In this document: positions 54,902-63,749 of the stretch, piece by piece
Layout of the letters: each line of letters begins with the position of its first letter
Numbering within the stretch: the stretch's first letter is position 1
Source of the DNA: Knoellia sinensis KCTC 19936
Lineage (GTDB): Bacteria; Actinomycetota; Actinomycetes; Actinomycetales; Dermatophilaceae
Assembly (NCBI RefSeq): GCF_000768705.1
Contig: NZ_AVPJ01000009.1
Span: 82,266 to 146,265 of the forward strand
Length of the DNA: 64,000 bases
Direction of reading: 5' to 3'
Made by a program: the position numbers and the translations under genes
The notes under the pieces: model-generated
What the model saw: the letters and a program-made list of their open reading frames with translations, nothing else
What the model was told of the DNA's origin: nothing
Database searches by the model: none

Positions 54902-56889
54902 GCTCGAGCGAGGCCCTCAGCAAGGCTCTCGACGTCCGTCACCGGTGCGTCACAGACAAAACCACGGCACACGTATGCCGTCGGCTCGCCTCCCACGAGC
55001 GGCCGCGCCTCGAGCAGGGGCTGGCCCGGGGCGTCGGGGTCGCCGTGGGCGAGGACGAGGCCGGGTGAGGTGCTGGACCGTGCCGCATTGAGCATCTCGC
55101 CCGCATTGGGACCGGCGCCGACGATGGCCACCTGGAGTGGTCCGGCCAGGGCTGCCTCGGCGACCGCAAGGCTCCACCCCGCGAAGCGGGGTTCCCGCAC
55201 CGCGAGGGGGCCGACGCTTGCGAGGGCGGCGTCCGCGGCCTCGCGGTGACGGGCGGAACCGGTCAGGGCGGCATACGTGAGCCAGGCGCCGGCGAGCGAG
55301 GACACTCCGGACGGTTCCGCGTTGTCGCCTTGGGTTCGAGGGCGAGTGAACAGTGGCTCGGCGTCGTCGGCGGTGTCGTGGATGACGCCGCCCTTGTCGC
55401 GGAAGTGGTCGAGAGCCACGTCGAGGATGTCGCCCGCGACGGCTAGCCAGCGCTGGTCGCCGGTCGCTTGGTGGAGCGCGAGAACTCCTTCCGCGAGGTT
55501 GCCGTGGTCATCGGCGACCCCGGCTGCTGTGCCCACCGCGCCTCCTCGCGAGGCACGTCGAGGCCGTCCGTCCACGAGGTGGGTCGTGACGACGAAGTCG
55601 GCGCACCGCTCCGCAGCCTCCACGAAGTCGGGCCGATCCAGCAGGACTCCCGCGTCAGCCAGTCCGGCGATGGCCAGGCCGTTCCAGGACGTGACGACCT
55701 TGTCGTCGCGGGCCGGCTGCGGCCGAGTGTTGCGGGCGTCAAGCAGGCGGCGTCGGACGTCGGCCCACCACTCGGGGTCGTCGGGATCGGCGCGTAGCTG
55801 CAAGGTTGATGCGCCGTGCTCGAAGGTGCCCTGCGCCGTGACCGACAGGAGCCCCGCCGCCCGTGCGCCATCGTCTTCTCCGAGCACTTCTGCGAGTTGG
55901 GCTGGGGTCCACGCATAAGTCGCTCCCTCGACCCCGACACCATCGACGACCGTGTCCGCATCGAGCGCAGACGCAAATCCACCTTCCTGCGTCCCCAGAT
56001 CGTTGATGATGAACTCCGCTGTCTCACAGGCGATCCGGTGCCACAGGGGCTCCTTGTTGGCTCGCCACAGGTGGGCGTAGAGGCGGAGCAGCTGCGCGTT
56101 GTCGTAGAGCATCTTCTCGAAGTGAGGGACCACCCAGTCGGCGTCCACGGCATACCGGGCGAAGCCACCAGCCAACTGGTCGTACATCCCGCCCCGGGCC
56201 ATCGCCTCGCACGTGCCTCGCGCCATGGCCAGACTGTCGGCATCGCTTGTGCTGGCGTGATGACGCACGAGGAACTCAAGGACCATTGATGGCGGGAACT
56301 TCGGCGCGCCGCCGAAGCCCCCACGTGCGACGTCGTAGTGCTGACGAAGCGCCTGTGCGGCGGCGGCGGTCGACTCGGCGGTGATGGGTGCTGCCGTCCC
56401 GACCGCGGTCAGCTCACGCAGTCGAGCCGCGATGTGCGCGCCTGACTCGATGACGTCGGCGCGCCGCTTCGTCCACACGTCCGTGACGTTGGCGAGCAGC
56501 GCGAGGAACTGTTCACGCGGGAAGTAGGTTCCCGCGAAGAACGGGTCTCCGTCAGGCGTGAGGACACACGTCATCGGCCATCCGCCGTGGCCCGTGAGGG
56601 CGGTTGTCGCGTTCATGTAGACGGCGTCGACGTCGGGTCGTTCCTCCCGGTCCACCTTCACCGCAACGAAGTTCGCGTTCACCGCCTCGGCAACTCCGAC
56701 GTCCTCGAAGGACTCGTGGGCCATGACGTGGCACCAGTGACACGCGGCGTAGCCGACGGAGAGCAGGATCGGGACGTCGCGGCGACGCGCCTCGGCGAAG
56801 GCGGCCTCGCCCCACTCCCACCAGTCGACGGGGTTGTCGGCGTGCTGGAGCAGGTAGGGAGACGTGGACTGGGTGAGCCGGTTGGCCAT
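54898..56889 (-). CDS. DUF255 thioredoxin-domain protein (YyaL/SSP411 family)
   Basis: A 663-residue cytoplasmic protein. The N-terminal thioredoxin-like domain contains [16 protein letters not shown] with the CHWC redox pair (about residues 50-53), [14 protein letters not shown] and [15 protein letters not shown]. The rest is an alpha/alpha-toroid resembling glycan-processing or N-acylglucosamine 2-epimerase folds ([42 protein letters not shown]). Its reaction is unknown. The start at 56889 ([21 protein letters not shown]) is the family start; the longer frame upstream is spurious. Confidence 0.9.
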   Translation of the reverse strand: MANRLTQSTSPYLLQHADNPVDWWEWGEAAFAEARRRDVPILLSVGYAACHWCHVMAHESFEDVGVAEAVNANFVAVKVDREERPDVDAVYMNATTALTGHGGWPMTCVLTPDGDPFFAGTYFPREQFLALLANVTDVWTKRRADVIESGAHIAARLRELTAVGTAAPITAESTAAAAQALRQHYDVARGGFGGAPKFPPSMVLEFLVRHHASTSDADSLAMARGTCEAMARGGMYDQLAGGFARYAVDADWVVPHFEKMLYDNAQLLRLYAHLWRANKEPLWHRIACETAEFIINDLGTQEGGFASALDADTVVDGVGVEGATYAWTPAQLAEVLGEDDGARAAGLLSVTAQGTFEHGASTLQLRADPDDPEWWADVRRRLLDARNTRPQPARDDKVVTSWNGLAIAGLADAGVLLDRPDFVEAAERCADFVVTTHLVDGRPRRASRGGAVGTAAGVADDHGNLAEGVLALHQATGDQRWLAVAGDILDVALDHFRDKGGVIHDTADDAEPLFTRPRTQGDNAEPSGVSSLAGAWLTYAALTGSARHREAADAALASVGPLAVREPRFAGWSLAVAEAALAGPLQVAIVGAGPNAGEMLNAARSSTSPGLVLAHGDPDAPGQPLLEARPLVGGEPTAYVCRGFVCDAPVTDVESLAEGLARA

Positions 56890-56926
56890 GAGTTCACGGT
56901 AGGCCGTCACGTCAGAGGGTGGTTGG

Positions 56927-58219
56927 TCAGGGACGGTCTCGCCGCTCTTCCAGGGCGCCCAGTTCGACGATGTCGCGCCGGAGCAGGGTGGACAGCAGGC
57001 CGTCAGCGACGATCCTCCACCGGCGCGATGCCGTGGGCACCATGGCCACGTGGTAGCCGCGGGTGAGCAGCCCGCCGAGTCGACCATGGACGTGGACCCC
57101 AAGGACTCGAGTGATGCCTCGGCCACGGCCGAGCGTGGCACCTTCACCGATGCTGCGATAGCCGTAGGCCGCGTAATCGCCGTCGAGTGAGCGGGCCACG
57201 GCCCGCGCCTGTCGGATGGCGTGCTGGCACGTGGGAGGGTCGGGCCGCTGCGGAGTGGCGGTGTTGGGCACCCGGGCGTTGTCACCCAGAGCCCAGATCC
57301 CGGCGTGTCCCAGGACCCGCAGGGCGGGGTCCACCCGGATCCGACCCAGTTCGTCGAGGGGAAGCCCCAGTTCCCGGAGCACCGGGTTGGGGGTGGCACC
57401 CGCGGTCCACACCACGGTCTCCGTCGGGATGCGGCGACCATCGGCCAAGGTGACGGACTGATCGTCCACCGCCGCCAAGGTCGAGGAGTCGAGGATTTCG
57501 ACCCCCTCGCGCTGCAGGTGTGCGGTCGTGTAGTCGGCGAGCGTGTCCGGGACCTCCGAGAGGATTCTGGAGCCGGCCTCAATGAGGACCCATCGTTGCG
57601 GGAGCCCACTCAGGCCCGGGAAGTGGCGCGCCGCGTCCTGGACGAGTTGCCTGGTCTCGGCGAGTGCCTCCACGCCGGCATAGCCAGCGCCCACGAACAC
57701 GAAGCACAGGTGGCGCGCAGCGCCCATTGGGTCGACCTCGGCCCTCTCGAGTCTCCGAAGGACGTGGTTGCGAAGGCCGATCGCGTCGTCGAGGTCCTTG
57801 AAGGTGATCGCGTGCTCAGCAAGGCCCGGGATGGGAAGCATTCGGGCGGTGGACCCGAGCGCCACGATGAGGCGTTCGTAGCCGATCTCGACCACACCGA
57901 ACTCGGTGGCCACGGTGACGGTCCGAGCCGTCGCGTTCAGGCCGGTTGCCCTTCCCCGCACCAACTCGGCATGGGGGCACATGGTCCGCAGCGGCACCAT
58001 CACGCGTCGGGGCTCGACCGCCCCAGCCGCGACCTCCGGGAGGAGTGGGGTGAAGAGCATGGCGCCCCCGGGGTCGACGATGGTGGCACCTGCAGAGCCG
58101 AGCAGACGCGCCACGTGTGCCCCGCCGAACCCGCCACCCAGGACGAGCGTCCCGTTCCTCGCCTTCCTGCGCGGCAAGCGCGGAGCGAGAGTCGGCGGCG
58201 TGGCAACCAACGCCGACAT
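56927..58219 (-). CDS. ndh: Type II NADH dehydrogenase-like FAD oxidoreductase
   Basis: A 430-residue FAD/NAD(P) oxidoreductase: first dinucleotide motif [18 protein letters not shown] (about residues 24-41), second [16 protein letters not shown], and the C-terminal FAD loop [11 protein letters not shown]. The pattern fits NDH-2, the non-proton-pumping NADH:quinone reductase. No C-terminal amphipathic segment is obvious beyond [14 protein letters not shown]. It is close to the DUF2867 gene on the same strand. Confidence 0.82.
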   Translation of the reverse strand: MSALVATPPTLAPRLPRRKARNGTLVLGGGFGGAHVARLLGSAGATIVDPGGAMLFTPLLPEVAAGAVEPRRVMVPLRTMCPHAELVRGRATGLNATARTVTVATEFGVVEIGYERLIVALGSTARMLPIPGLAEHAITFKDLDDAIGLRNHVLRRLERAEVDPMGAARHLCFVFVGAGYAGVEALAETRQLVQDAARHFPGLSGLPQRWVLIEAGSRILSEVPDTLADYTTAHLQREGVEILDSSTLAAVDDQSVTLADGRRIPTETVVWTAGATPNPVLRELGLPLDELGRIRVDPALRVLGHAGIWALGDNARVPNTATPQRPDPPTCQHAIRQARAVARSLDGDYAAYGYRSIGEGATLGRGRGITRVLGVHVHGRLGGLLTRGYHVAMVPTASRRWRIVADGLLSTLLRRDIVELGALEERRDRP

Positions 58220-58252
58220 CTCAGGGTCTCCGGACCATCGGGCGCGTATGGC

Positions 58253-58756
58253 TCATGCCCGCACCGCCATCTTCTGGGCAGCACGAGCGAGCATGCTGCG
58301 TACGACCATGGGGTGCAGCCGGCGAACGACCGCCGAATAGATGCTTCCTCGGCGGTTGTGAACCTCGACCACAGTGGTCACCACAACTCGGCCGGGCTCG
58401 ACGAGGACCGATGCGCGGAAGCCCAGGTGCCGTTGATCGGTTCCCAGCAGGACCTCGTCGTGGCGCCGCTCCACGGTGTCAAAGACGGTGGGGTGCCCGG
58501 GCTCGATGCCCACCGCACGCACGATCACCTCTCGCACAGCGAACAGGACGCGGACCCACCCAGGCGGCGACTCTCGAAAGATTGCGTCTGCCCAGACCTG
58601 AGCTTCGTGCACCTGCTGACCAGCAGGGACAGCGACGGCGAACGCGTCCGACCAGGACACGTGGGGGAGTGCGCGTGCGAGCAGTGGTGTGGTCGGCACC
58701 GGCATCTCACGGATCGTCCCGGGCAGGTCAGCGACCGAATGGCTGCGGATGGTCAT
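58253..58756 (-). CDS. DUF2867-like protein
   Basis: A 167-residue protein that fits DUF2867: SDAFAVAVPAGQQVHEAQVWADAIF, then WVRVLFAVREVIVRAVGIE and LGFRASVLVEPGRVVVTTVVEVHNR. The family appears in proteins with NAD-binding domains but its function is unknown. The start at 58756 has GGAGGA eight bases upstream. It is divergent from the TetR gene, with two operator-like palindromes between, and is the likely target of that regulator together with ndh. Confidence 0.75.
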   Translation of the reverse strand: MTIRSHSVADLPGTIREMPVPTTPLLARALPHVSWSDAFAVAVPAGQQVHEAQVWADAIFRESPPGWVRVLFAVREVIVRAVGIEPGHPTVFDTVERRHDEVLLGTDQRHLGFRASVLVEPGRVVVTTVVEVHNRRGSIYSAVVRRLHPMVVRSMLARAAQKMAVRA

Positions 58757-58767
58757 GGGTTCCTCCT

Positions 58768-58810
58768 CCATACGCCTCCGTATGGAGACTTTCCATACGG
58801 TACCGTACGG
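58768..58810. promoter_or_regulatory. Two TetR-type operator palindromes in the divergent promoter
   Basis: Two 18-bp near-palindromes lie in the 56-base gap: CCATACGCCTCCGTATGG (58768-58785) and CCATACGGTACCGTACGG (58793-58810). Both share the half-site CCATACG and are 25 bases apart, centre to centre. They lie between the DUF2867 start (58756) and the TetR start (58813), the usual place for a self-regulating TetR repressor. Confidence 0.75.
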
Positions 58811-58812
58811 AC

Positions 58813-59403
58813 ATGGCCACTGGGAAGCGTCAATCTTTGGGCCCCGCAGACTGGACGCGGGCAGCGCTCGATGCCCTGGCGCGTGGTGGGCTCGCCGCAG
58901 TGGCGGTCGAACCGTTGGCCAAGGAGCTGGGCACGACGAAGGGCAGCTTCTACTGGCACTTCGCGGATCGGAATGCCTTGCTGGCGGCGACACTCAAGCT
59001 GTGGGAGCGACGAGACACCGAGCGCGTCGTCGCGAGCCTTGACGAGGCTCCGGACCCGCTGAGTCGGCTGCGCAGGTTGCTACACCTGGCCTTCTCCTCG
59101 GTCGGTGACGGCGAGGCCGAGACTGCGGGAACCGTCGAACTCGCACTTCAGGCGAGCGCCTCGCAGCCCCTTGTCGCCGAGACCTTGGCCCGCGTGACGA
59201 AGCGACGACTCGAGGTGCTCAGTGCCCTGTACGTCGAACTCGGGCTCGCGCCGGCGCGAGCCCGGGACCGAGCCCTGCTCGCCTACACCGCCTATCTGGG
59301 CCACGCCCAGATTGCGCATGCCACGCCCGACCTGATGCCACGAGGGCGAGCGTTCACCACCCACGTGGACGACGTGGTGAAGGCCCTCGTCGACGTTGAC
59401 TGA
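58813..59403 (+). CDS. TetR-family transcriptional regulator
   Basis: A 196-residue repressor. The N-terminal helix-turn-helix is WTRAALDALARGGLAAVAVEPLAKELGTTKGSFYWHFADRNALLAATL (shown in parts: LAKELGTTKGSFYWHF). The C-terminal ligand domain is of the TetR_C_6 or similar kind (GTVELALQASASQPLVAE). The effector is unknown. It is divergent from DUF2867-ndh and probably represses both. Confidence 0.88.
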   Translation: MATGKRQSLGPADWTRAALDALARGGLAAVAVEPLAKELGTTKGSFYWHFADRNALLAATLKLWERRDTERVVASLDEAPDPLSRLRRLLHLAFSSVGDGEAETAGTVELALQASASQPLVAETLARVTKRRLEVLSALYVELGLAPARARDRALLAYTAYLGHAQIAHATPDLMPRGRAFTTHVDDVVKALVDVD

Positions 59404-59420
59404 CCGGGCGGCCCCGCATG

Positions 59421-60347
59421 TCAGTCCTCGAGGGCCTTGAGGAGCGTGAGGTTCTTCGAGAGCTCTGCACGGTCCTGGTCCTCGGCCGCCCAGAGGATCT
59501 CGATGCCGCAGCGCACGATGCACCACAGCCGAGCGACCTCCTCGTCCAACCCGGCGGCCTGACAGGTCACCTCGAGTCGCTGCCGCACCGACCAGCGCAT
59601 CGCCGAGCCGGTCCCCAACTCGTCGAACCTGTTGCGCAACAACGGATGCAACTCGTAGCCCGCAGGCCCGGCCAGCGGTTTCGGGTCGATCGCCAGCCAC
59701 GGCCCGCGCTCCGCGGCGAGGACGTTCTCGAAGTGCAGATCCGTGTGGAGCAGGACGGGAGCACCGGGTTCGGCGAGCAACTCACGTGCCAGCCCGGTCA
59801 CCCGGGCGATGACGCGCCTCGGGATGTCGGTGCGCTCGGCCATTCGGGCGAGATAGGGATTCAGGTATGCCGTGAGCGGCCTGATCGTCGGCGGTGCCGG
59901 TACGTGGAGATCGCGACACAACCCACCCACGTTGGCGCACGCCTCATCAATCTCGACAGCCATCAGGTCACGGCTGGCGTCGAGCCGTTCCAGGAGCAGC
60001 GCACCACGGGCAGGGTCGGCAGCCACGAGGTGAACGGCGCCTCGTCCGTCCCAGGCGCGCAGAGCCAGGTGTTCCTGGGCCGACTCGACGTGGGGCCAGC
60101 CCACCTTGAGCACGAGAGGCTCGGAGGTCTCCACGTCTCGCCGGAGAACGGGGTACACGACGGCAGTCCACCCCGTCATCGGTTCGCCATCAATCACGAG
60201 ATCCCACTCGTCGAGGCACTCACGAGTCAGGCGGTCGACGGACCTGGCCCAGTCGGCGCCGGACGGACCGCCCTCGGCGGGAAGCCTGCTGATCCAGGTG
60301 AGCCACTCGCGCGGTGCGTGGGGCCCAGCGCCGGGCGCAAGTGTCAC
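59421..60347 (-). CDS. Aminoglycoside/hydroxyurea antibiotic kinase-like protein (APH(6)/Hur family)
   Basis: A 308-residue small-molecule kinase of the APH_6_Hur family: LVLKVGWPHVESAQEHLALRAW, the catalytic loop LLHTDLHFENVLAAE (HTDLHFEN) and the metal-binding Asp in LAIDPKPLAG. Members phosphorylate streptomycin or hydroxyurea; whether this one confers resistance is unknown. GTG 60347 was chosen since it overlaps the preceding lipoprotein stop (GTGA) and the family begins near WLTWISRLP. Confidence 0.82.
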   Translation of the reverse strand: MTLAPGAGPHAPREWLTWISRLPAEGGPSGADWARSVDRLTRECLDEWDLVIDGEPMTGWTAVVYPVLRRDVETSEPLVLKVGWPHVESAQEHLALRAWDGRGAVHLVAADPARGALLLERLDASRDLMAVEIDEACANVGGLCRDLHVPAPPTIRPLTAYLNPYLARMAERTDIPRRVIARVTGLARELLAEPGAPVLLHTDLHFENVLAAERGPWLAIDPKPLAGPAGYELHPLLRNRFDELGTGSAMRWSVRQRLEVTCQAAGLDEEVARLWCIVRCGIEILWAAEDQDRAELSKNLTLLKALED

Positions 60348-61366
60348 TCCAGGCCCGGGAACGCCGTCAGCGGCACGCCACGTCGATGTGCCACGGCTGC
60401 CACTGAACTGAGCCAATTGGGCACGTCGACAAACGCCTGCTCGGGGTGAGTCGACCCCAGAGAGTCCAACGACGACCCCCAAGCCTGCAACAGGGTCTCC
60501 AGCGACTCGGTGACGAGGCGGGTCACGTCGGCTGCGGTGTCGACAGGGAAGGGAAGCGGGTGCCCGAGCTCGGCCGCCGGCGAGGTGTCCCCGGCGCCTG
60601 CGACAAGATCGCTGGTGACCGACCTGAGGATGTCGAGGTCCGACCTCAGGGCCGCGAGCACCTTCCTGTCAGAACGTGCCGCTGCCACCTCAAGGAAGTA
60701 CGTCGCCGTCCGGGTGGCCGTGATGAGCGGGGCCAACTCCTTCGCCCCGTTCCACTCCGCCACCGAGCCGCCCTGGACGCGCTTTCCCGTGGCGAGCTCC
60801 GCTGCCGCGCCGCACTGCGCGACGATCGCAAGGATGGTGGGACGGAGTTCAGCGTCCGCTTCGGCGCAACTTCCACCCACAGCGACGAGCGCCAGCTCGG
60901 ACACCGCGACCGCTGCGGCTCCGGTCGGAGGAGCCGTCGTGGGGCTCGCCGCCGCGGACCCGCTCGCGCTGGCCCCAGGTGTTGGTGTGGTGCTCGCCGT
61001 AGGAGTCCCCGGCGTCGACGATTCGGTGGGAAACGGGTTGGCCGTGAGGGTCGCCTCCGGAACTCCCCGCTGCCGCAGCGCGTCGTGGAGGACCGTGGCT
61101 TGCCTCTCATGGAAGCCGGCGAGCAGCGCGGACACAGGCACGCTCGCCACGACAGGCGCGAGGGCGGCGGCGCGCAGCTCCTGGAGCAGGCGAACCAGAG
61201 CGAACTCGGCGTCGATCGGCTCCCGGGTCGGGACGAGTGGCACCCGCGGGGCGTCGTCCTCGAGACGGATTCCGCAACCGGACAAGCCCACGACGGCCGC
61301 GCCGACCACACCCAGGGTCACGACGCGGCGAGTCGGCCCGGACCCCGCCCGTGTCGCATCACGCAT
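60344..61366 (-). CDS. Tat-exported lipoprotein with DUF4439-like domain
   Basis: A 340-residue lipoprotein. The signal has R13-R14 (TRRVVTLGV), a hydrophobic stretch and the lipobox LSGC with C31, so Tat export is likely. A Ser/Thr/Pro-rich stretch (about residues 110-150) separates two helical parts. The C-terminal part (GGSCAEADAELRPTILAIVAQCGAAAELA) has helices resembling DUF4439 (ferritin-like). The function is unknown. It overlaps the antibiotic-kinase-like gene by four bases and lies divergent to rimP. Confidence 0.7.
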   Translation of the reverse strand: MRDATRAGSGPTRRVVTLGVVGAAVVGLSGCGIRLEDDAPRVPLVPTREPIDAEFALVRLLQELRAAALAPVVASVPVSALLAGFHERQATVLHDALRQRGVPEATLTANPFPTESSTPGTPTASTTPTPGASASGSAAASPTTAPPTGAAAVAVSELALVAVGGSCAEADAELRPTILAIVAQCGAAAELATGKRVQGGSVAEWNGAKELAPLITATRTATYFLEVAAARSDRKVLAALRSDLDILRSVTSDLVAGAGDTSPAAELGHPLPFPVDTAADVTRLVTESLETLLQAWGSSLDSLGSTHPEQAFVDVPNWLSSVAAVAHRRGVPLTAFPGLE

Positions 61367-61467
61367 GGCGGCATCCTCGCACGCGTGGAGAAGGACGTCG
61401 GCCCACGGCTAGAGTGGTCGTCGCCGCAGATGCCAGCGCGGCACGAGAACTACAGAGAGGGAGTCCG

Positions 61468-62028
61468 ATGACCCGAGACGCCGCCGTGCACGAGTTGCTC
61501 TCCGGTGCCCTGGACGGTTCCGACGTCGTCCTCGAGGAAGTCACCGTGACGCCCGCCGGCCGCCGCCGCGTCGTCAAGGTCGTCGTCGACCGCGCGCTTG
61601 ACGCCACCGGGGACGTCACGGAGCAGGTCGAATCCCTGTCCCTGGACGAGATCGCCGACGCGACTCGCACCGTCAGTGACCTGCTCGACGAGTCCGACGT
61701 GCTGGGGGAGCAGCCCTACACGCTCGAGGTCACGTCGCCCGGTGTCTCCCGCCCCCTGACCGCGCCGCGCCACTTCCAGCGCAACGTCGGTCGCCTCGTC
61801 ACGCTCACCCTGCGCGACGCGGCGCCGGTCACCGGCCGCATCACCCGCGCTGGCTCCGAGGACCTCACGGTGGCGATTCCCGCCGTCAAGAAGGTGCCCG
61901 CCCGCGACGAAACCCTCTCGTATGCCGTGATCGACCGTGCCGAGGTGCAGGTCGAGTTCTCGCGCAAGGACGATTCGGACATCACCGCCCCTGACGACGC
62001 GGACGCGTCGGTCGACAAGGAGAACTGA
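61468..62028 (+). CDS. rimP: Ribosome maturation factor RimP
   Basis: A 186-residue protein needed for maturation of the 30S subunit. It has the N-terminal [43 protein letters not shown] and the central [26 protein letters not shown], the family signature. GGGAG precedes the ATG at 61468. It is followed by nusA after two bases, as in most bacteria. Confidence 0.95.
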   Translation: MTRDAAVHELLSGALDGSDVVLEEVTVTPAGRRRVVKVVVDRALDATGDVTEQVESLSLDEIADATRTVSDLLDESDVLGEQPYTLEVTSPGVSRPLTAPRHFQRNVGRLVTLTLRDAAPVTGRITRAGSEDLTVAIPAVKKVPARDETLSYAVIDRAEVQVEFSRKDDSDITAPDDADASVDKEN

Positions 62029-62030
62029 AC

Positions 62031-63263
62031 ATGGACATCGACCTCGCCGTCCTCCGGGGTGTCGAGCGGGAACGCGACATCTCGCTGGACGTCCTCATCC
62101 CCGCCATCGAGCAGGCACTGCTCCTCGCCTACCAGCGCACGGAGGGTGCCTACCGCAACTCGCGGGCCGAGCTCGACCGCAAGACCGGACACGTGACGAT
62201 CTGGGCGCGCGAGGAGTTCGAGGTCCCCGTCGAGGAGGAGCCCACCACTCCCGCAACGTCAGCGGAGACGGCTCCTCCAGCGACCGTTGACGCTGACGCT
62301 ACGGAGGGGCTCGACGCAACGTCACCGGAGACGGCTGCTCTTGCGACCGCTGACGCTGACGCTGACGCTGACGTTGAGGGAGAGGACGAGGCTCCGGTGG
62401 AGCCGGTGCGGCCTCGGACGCGGCGCGAGTACGGCCCGGAGTTCGATGACACGCCCCAGGACTTCGGGCGCGTTGCCGCGGCCACCGCTCGCCAGGTCAT
62501 CGTCCAGCGCCTGCGTGACATCGAGGACGACGCGATCATGGGCGACTTCAAGGCCCGGGAGGGCGACATCGTCGCTGGTGTCATCCAGCAGAGCCCCGAC
62601 CCGCGCCACGTGACCGTCGACTTCGGCTCCGTGGAGGGCATCCTGCCCCTGGCCGAGCAGGTCCCGGGTGAGAAGTACGTCCACGGCCAGCGTCTGCGCA
62701 CCTATGTCGTGAGCGTCAAGCGCGGCATGCGTGGCCCGCAGATCGGCCTGTCCCGCACGCATCCCAACCTGGTGCGCAAGCTCTTCGCCCTCGAGGTCCC
62801 CGAAATCGCCGACGGCAGCGTCGAGATCGCAGCCCTGGCTCGTGAGGCCGGCCACCGCACCAAGATCGCCGTCCACACCAAGGTCGCCGGCCTGAACGCC
62901 AAGGGCGCCTGCATCGGCCCGATGGGCGCCCGCGTCCGTGCGGTCATGTCCGAGCTCCACGGCGAGAAGATCGACATCGTCGACTTCAGCGAGGATCCCG
63001 CGACCTTCATCGCCTCGGCCCTGAGCCCGTCCCGGGTCCAGTCCGTCGAGATCGTCGACCGCCAGCTGCGCGCGGCGCGCGTCGTCGTGCCGGACTACCA
63101 GCTCTCACTGGCCATCGGCCGCGAGGGGCAGAACGCCCGCCTCGCCGCCAAGCTCACCGGCTGGCGCATCGACATCCGCTCCGACAACCCCGGTTCCGGG
63201 GCGCCCCGCGAGGGCGCCCAGGAGTCCGCCGGGAGCGCCGGTGACACGCCCGACCCCCGCTAG
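62031..63263 (+). CDS. nusA: Transcription termination/antitermination factor NusA
   Basis: A 410-residue RNA-polymerase-binding factor with an N-terminal domain, an S1 domain (about residues 175-250, [13 protein letters not shown]) and two KH domains ([52 protein letters not shown]). Unusually, the N-terminal domain contains an acidic Ala/Asp/Thr insert (about residues 70-125). It includes a 63-bp-period imperfect duplication (62253-62300 and 62316-62363) and an Ala-Asp run. There are no C-terminal acidic repeats, as usual in Actinobacteria. Confidence 0.95.
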   Translation: MDIDLAVLRGVERERDISLDVLIPAIEQALLLAYQRTEGAYRNSRAELDRKTGHVTIWAREEFEVPVEEEPTTPATSAETAPPATVDADATEGLDATSPETAALATADADADADVEGEDEAPVEPVRPRTRREYGPEFDDTPQDFGRVAAATARQVIVQRLRDIEDDAIMGDFKAREGDIVAGVIQQSPDPRHVTVDFGSVEGILPLAEQVPGEKYVHGQRLRTYVVSVKRGMRGPQIGLSRTHPNLVRKLFALEVPEIADGSVEIAALAREAGHRTKIAVHTKVAGLNAKGACIGPMGARVRAVMSELHGEKIDIVDFSEDPATFIASALSPSRVQSVEIVDRQLRAARVVVPDYQLSLAIGREGQNARLAAKLTGWRIDIRSDNPGSGAPREGAQESAGSAGDTPDPR

Positions 63264-63271
63264 GCGCTACC

Positions 63272-63634
63272 ATGGGTGGGACCGACCGGACTGGACTCCG
63301 GGCTCGGGCGTTGCACGCTGAGGCGAGCACACGGCATACATCGTCTTCGGACGAGCCAGTGCGGACCTGTGTGGGATGCAGGGCAACGGATAGCCGGTCG
63401 GCACTCCTGCGAGTGGTCGTCGGAGACCACGGGGACCTCGTTCCCGATCTTCGGCGGTGTCTTCCGGGGCGCGGCGCATGGCTGCATCCCACTGGAGATT
63501 GTTTTGACCTCGCCGTCCGTCGACGGGCGTTCGGGCGTGCGCTGCGAGTCAGCGCGCCACTGGACGCCTCCGCCGTGGCGGAGTGGATCACCACCCACGA
63601 GCAGACAACCGTCCGTACCAAGGGAACCGACTGA
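63272..63634 (+). CDS. ylxR: YlxR-family RNA-binding protein
   Basis: A 120-residue protein of the YlxR (DUF448) family, recently linked to RNase P activity (RnpM). Its family motif VRTCVGCRATDSRSALLRVV (about residues 30-49) and PGRGAWLHPTGDCFDLAVRRRAFGRAL are intact. The ATG at 63272 gives an N-terminal extension of about 25 residues; a later start near the motif is possible. It lies between nusA and infB as usual. Confidence 0.92.
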   Translation: MGGTDRTGLRARALHAEASTRHTSSSDEPVRTCVGCRATDSRSALLRVVVGDHGDLVPDLRRCLPGRGAWLHPTGDCFDLAVRRRAFGRALRVSAPLDASAVAEWITTHEQTTVRTKGTD

Positions 63635-63749
63635 AGCTCTGAACAGAGAGTGGTTTGACGCATATGAGCACCCGATGAGTACTCAGCAATGAGCTCCCCC
63701 CAGCTTTAACGACGGTCCGCGCCTGCCTGCGGACCAGGACAGGAGAAAC

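Larger units (their letters stand above)
151..63339. repeat. Dispersed 9-bp motif ACGGCATAC (core GGCATAC), about 52 core copies
   Basis: GGCATAC on the plus strand begins within motifs at 151, 2925, 6880, 8910, 10514, 14112, 16186, 18879, 20080, 23057, 23700, 27227, 30351, 32251, 33584, 36380, 37894, 39040, 43926, 45058, 45452, 48979, 52566, about 52780, 53886, 55268, 56147 and 63331. GTATGCC occurs at 2946, 6075, 8761, 9740, 12378, 16164, 18474, 18919, 19211, 22652, 24452, 27358, 31248, 32739, 35605, 37685, 38998, 39990, 42971, 47046, 51700, 54973, 59865 and 61920. Counts are by hand. At about 69% GC, random sequence would give about seven cores. Function is unknown; see findings. Confidence 0.85.

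Noticed and set aside
58117..58812. Long upstream extension of the TetR frame
   Set aside because: It runs antisense through ndh and DUF2867; the helix-turn-helix begins right after the ATG at 58813.
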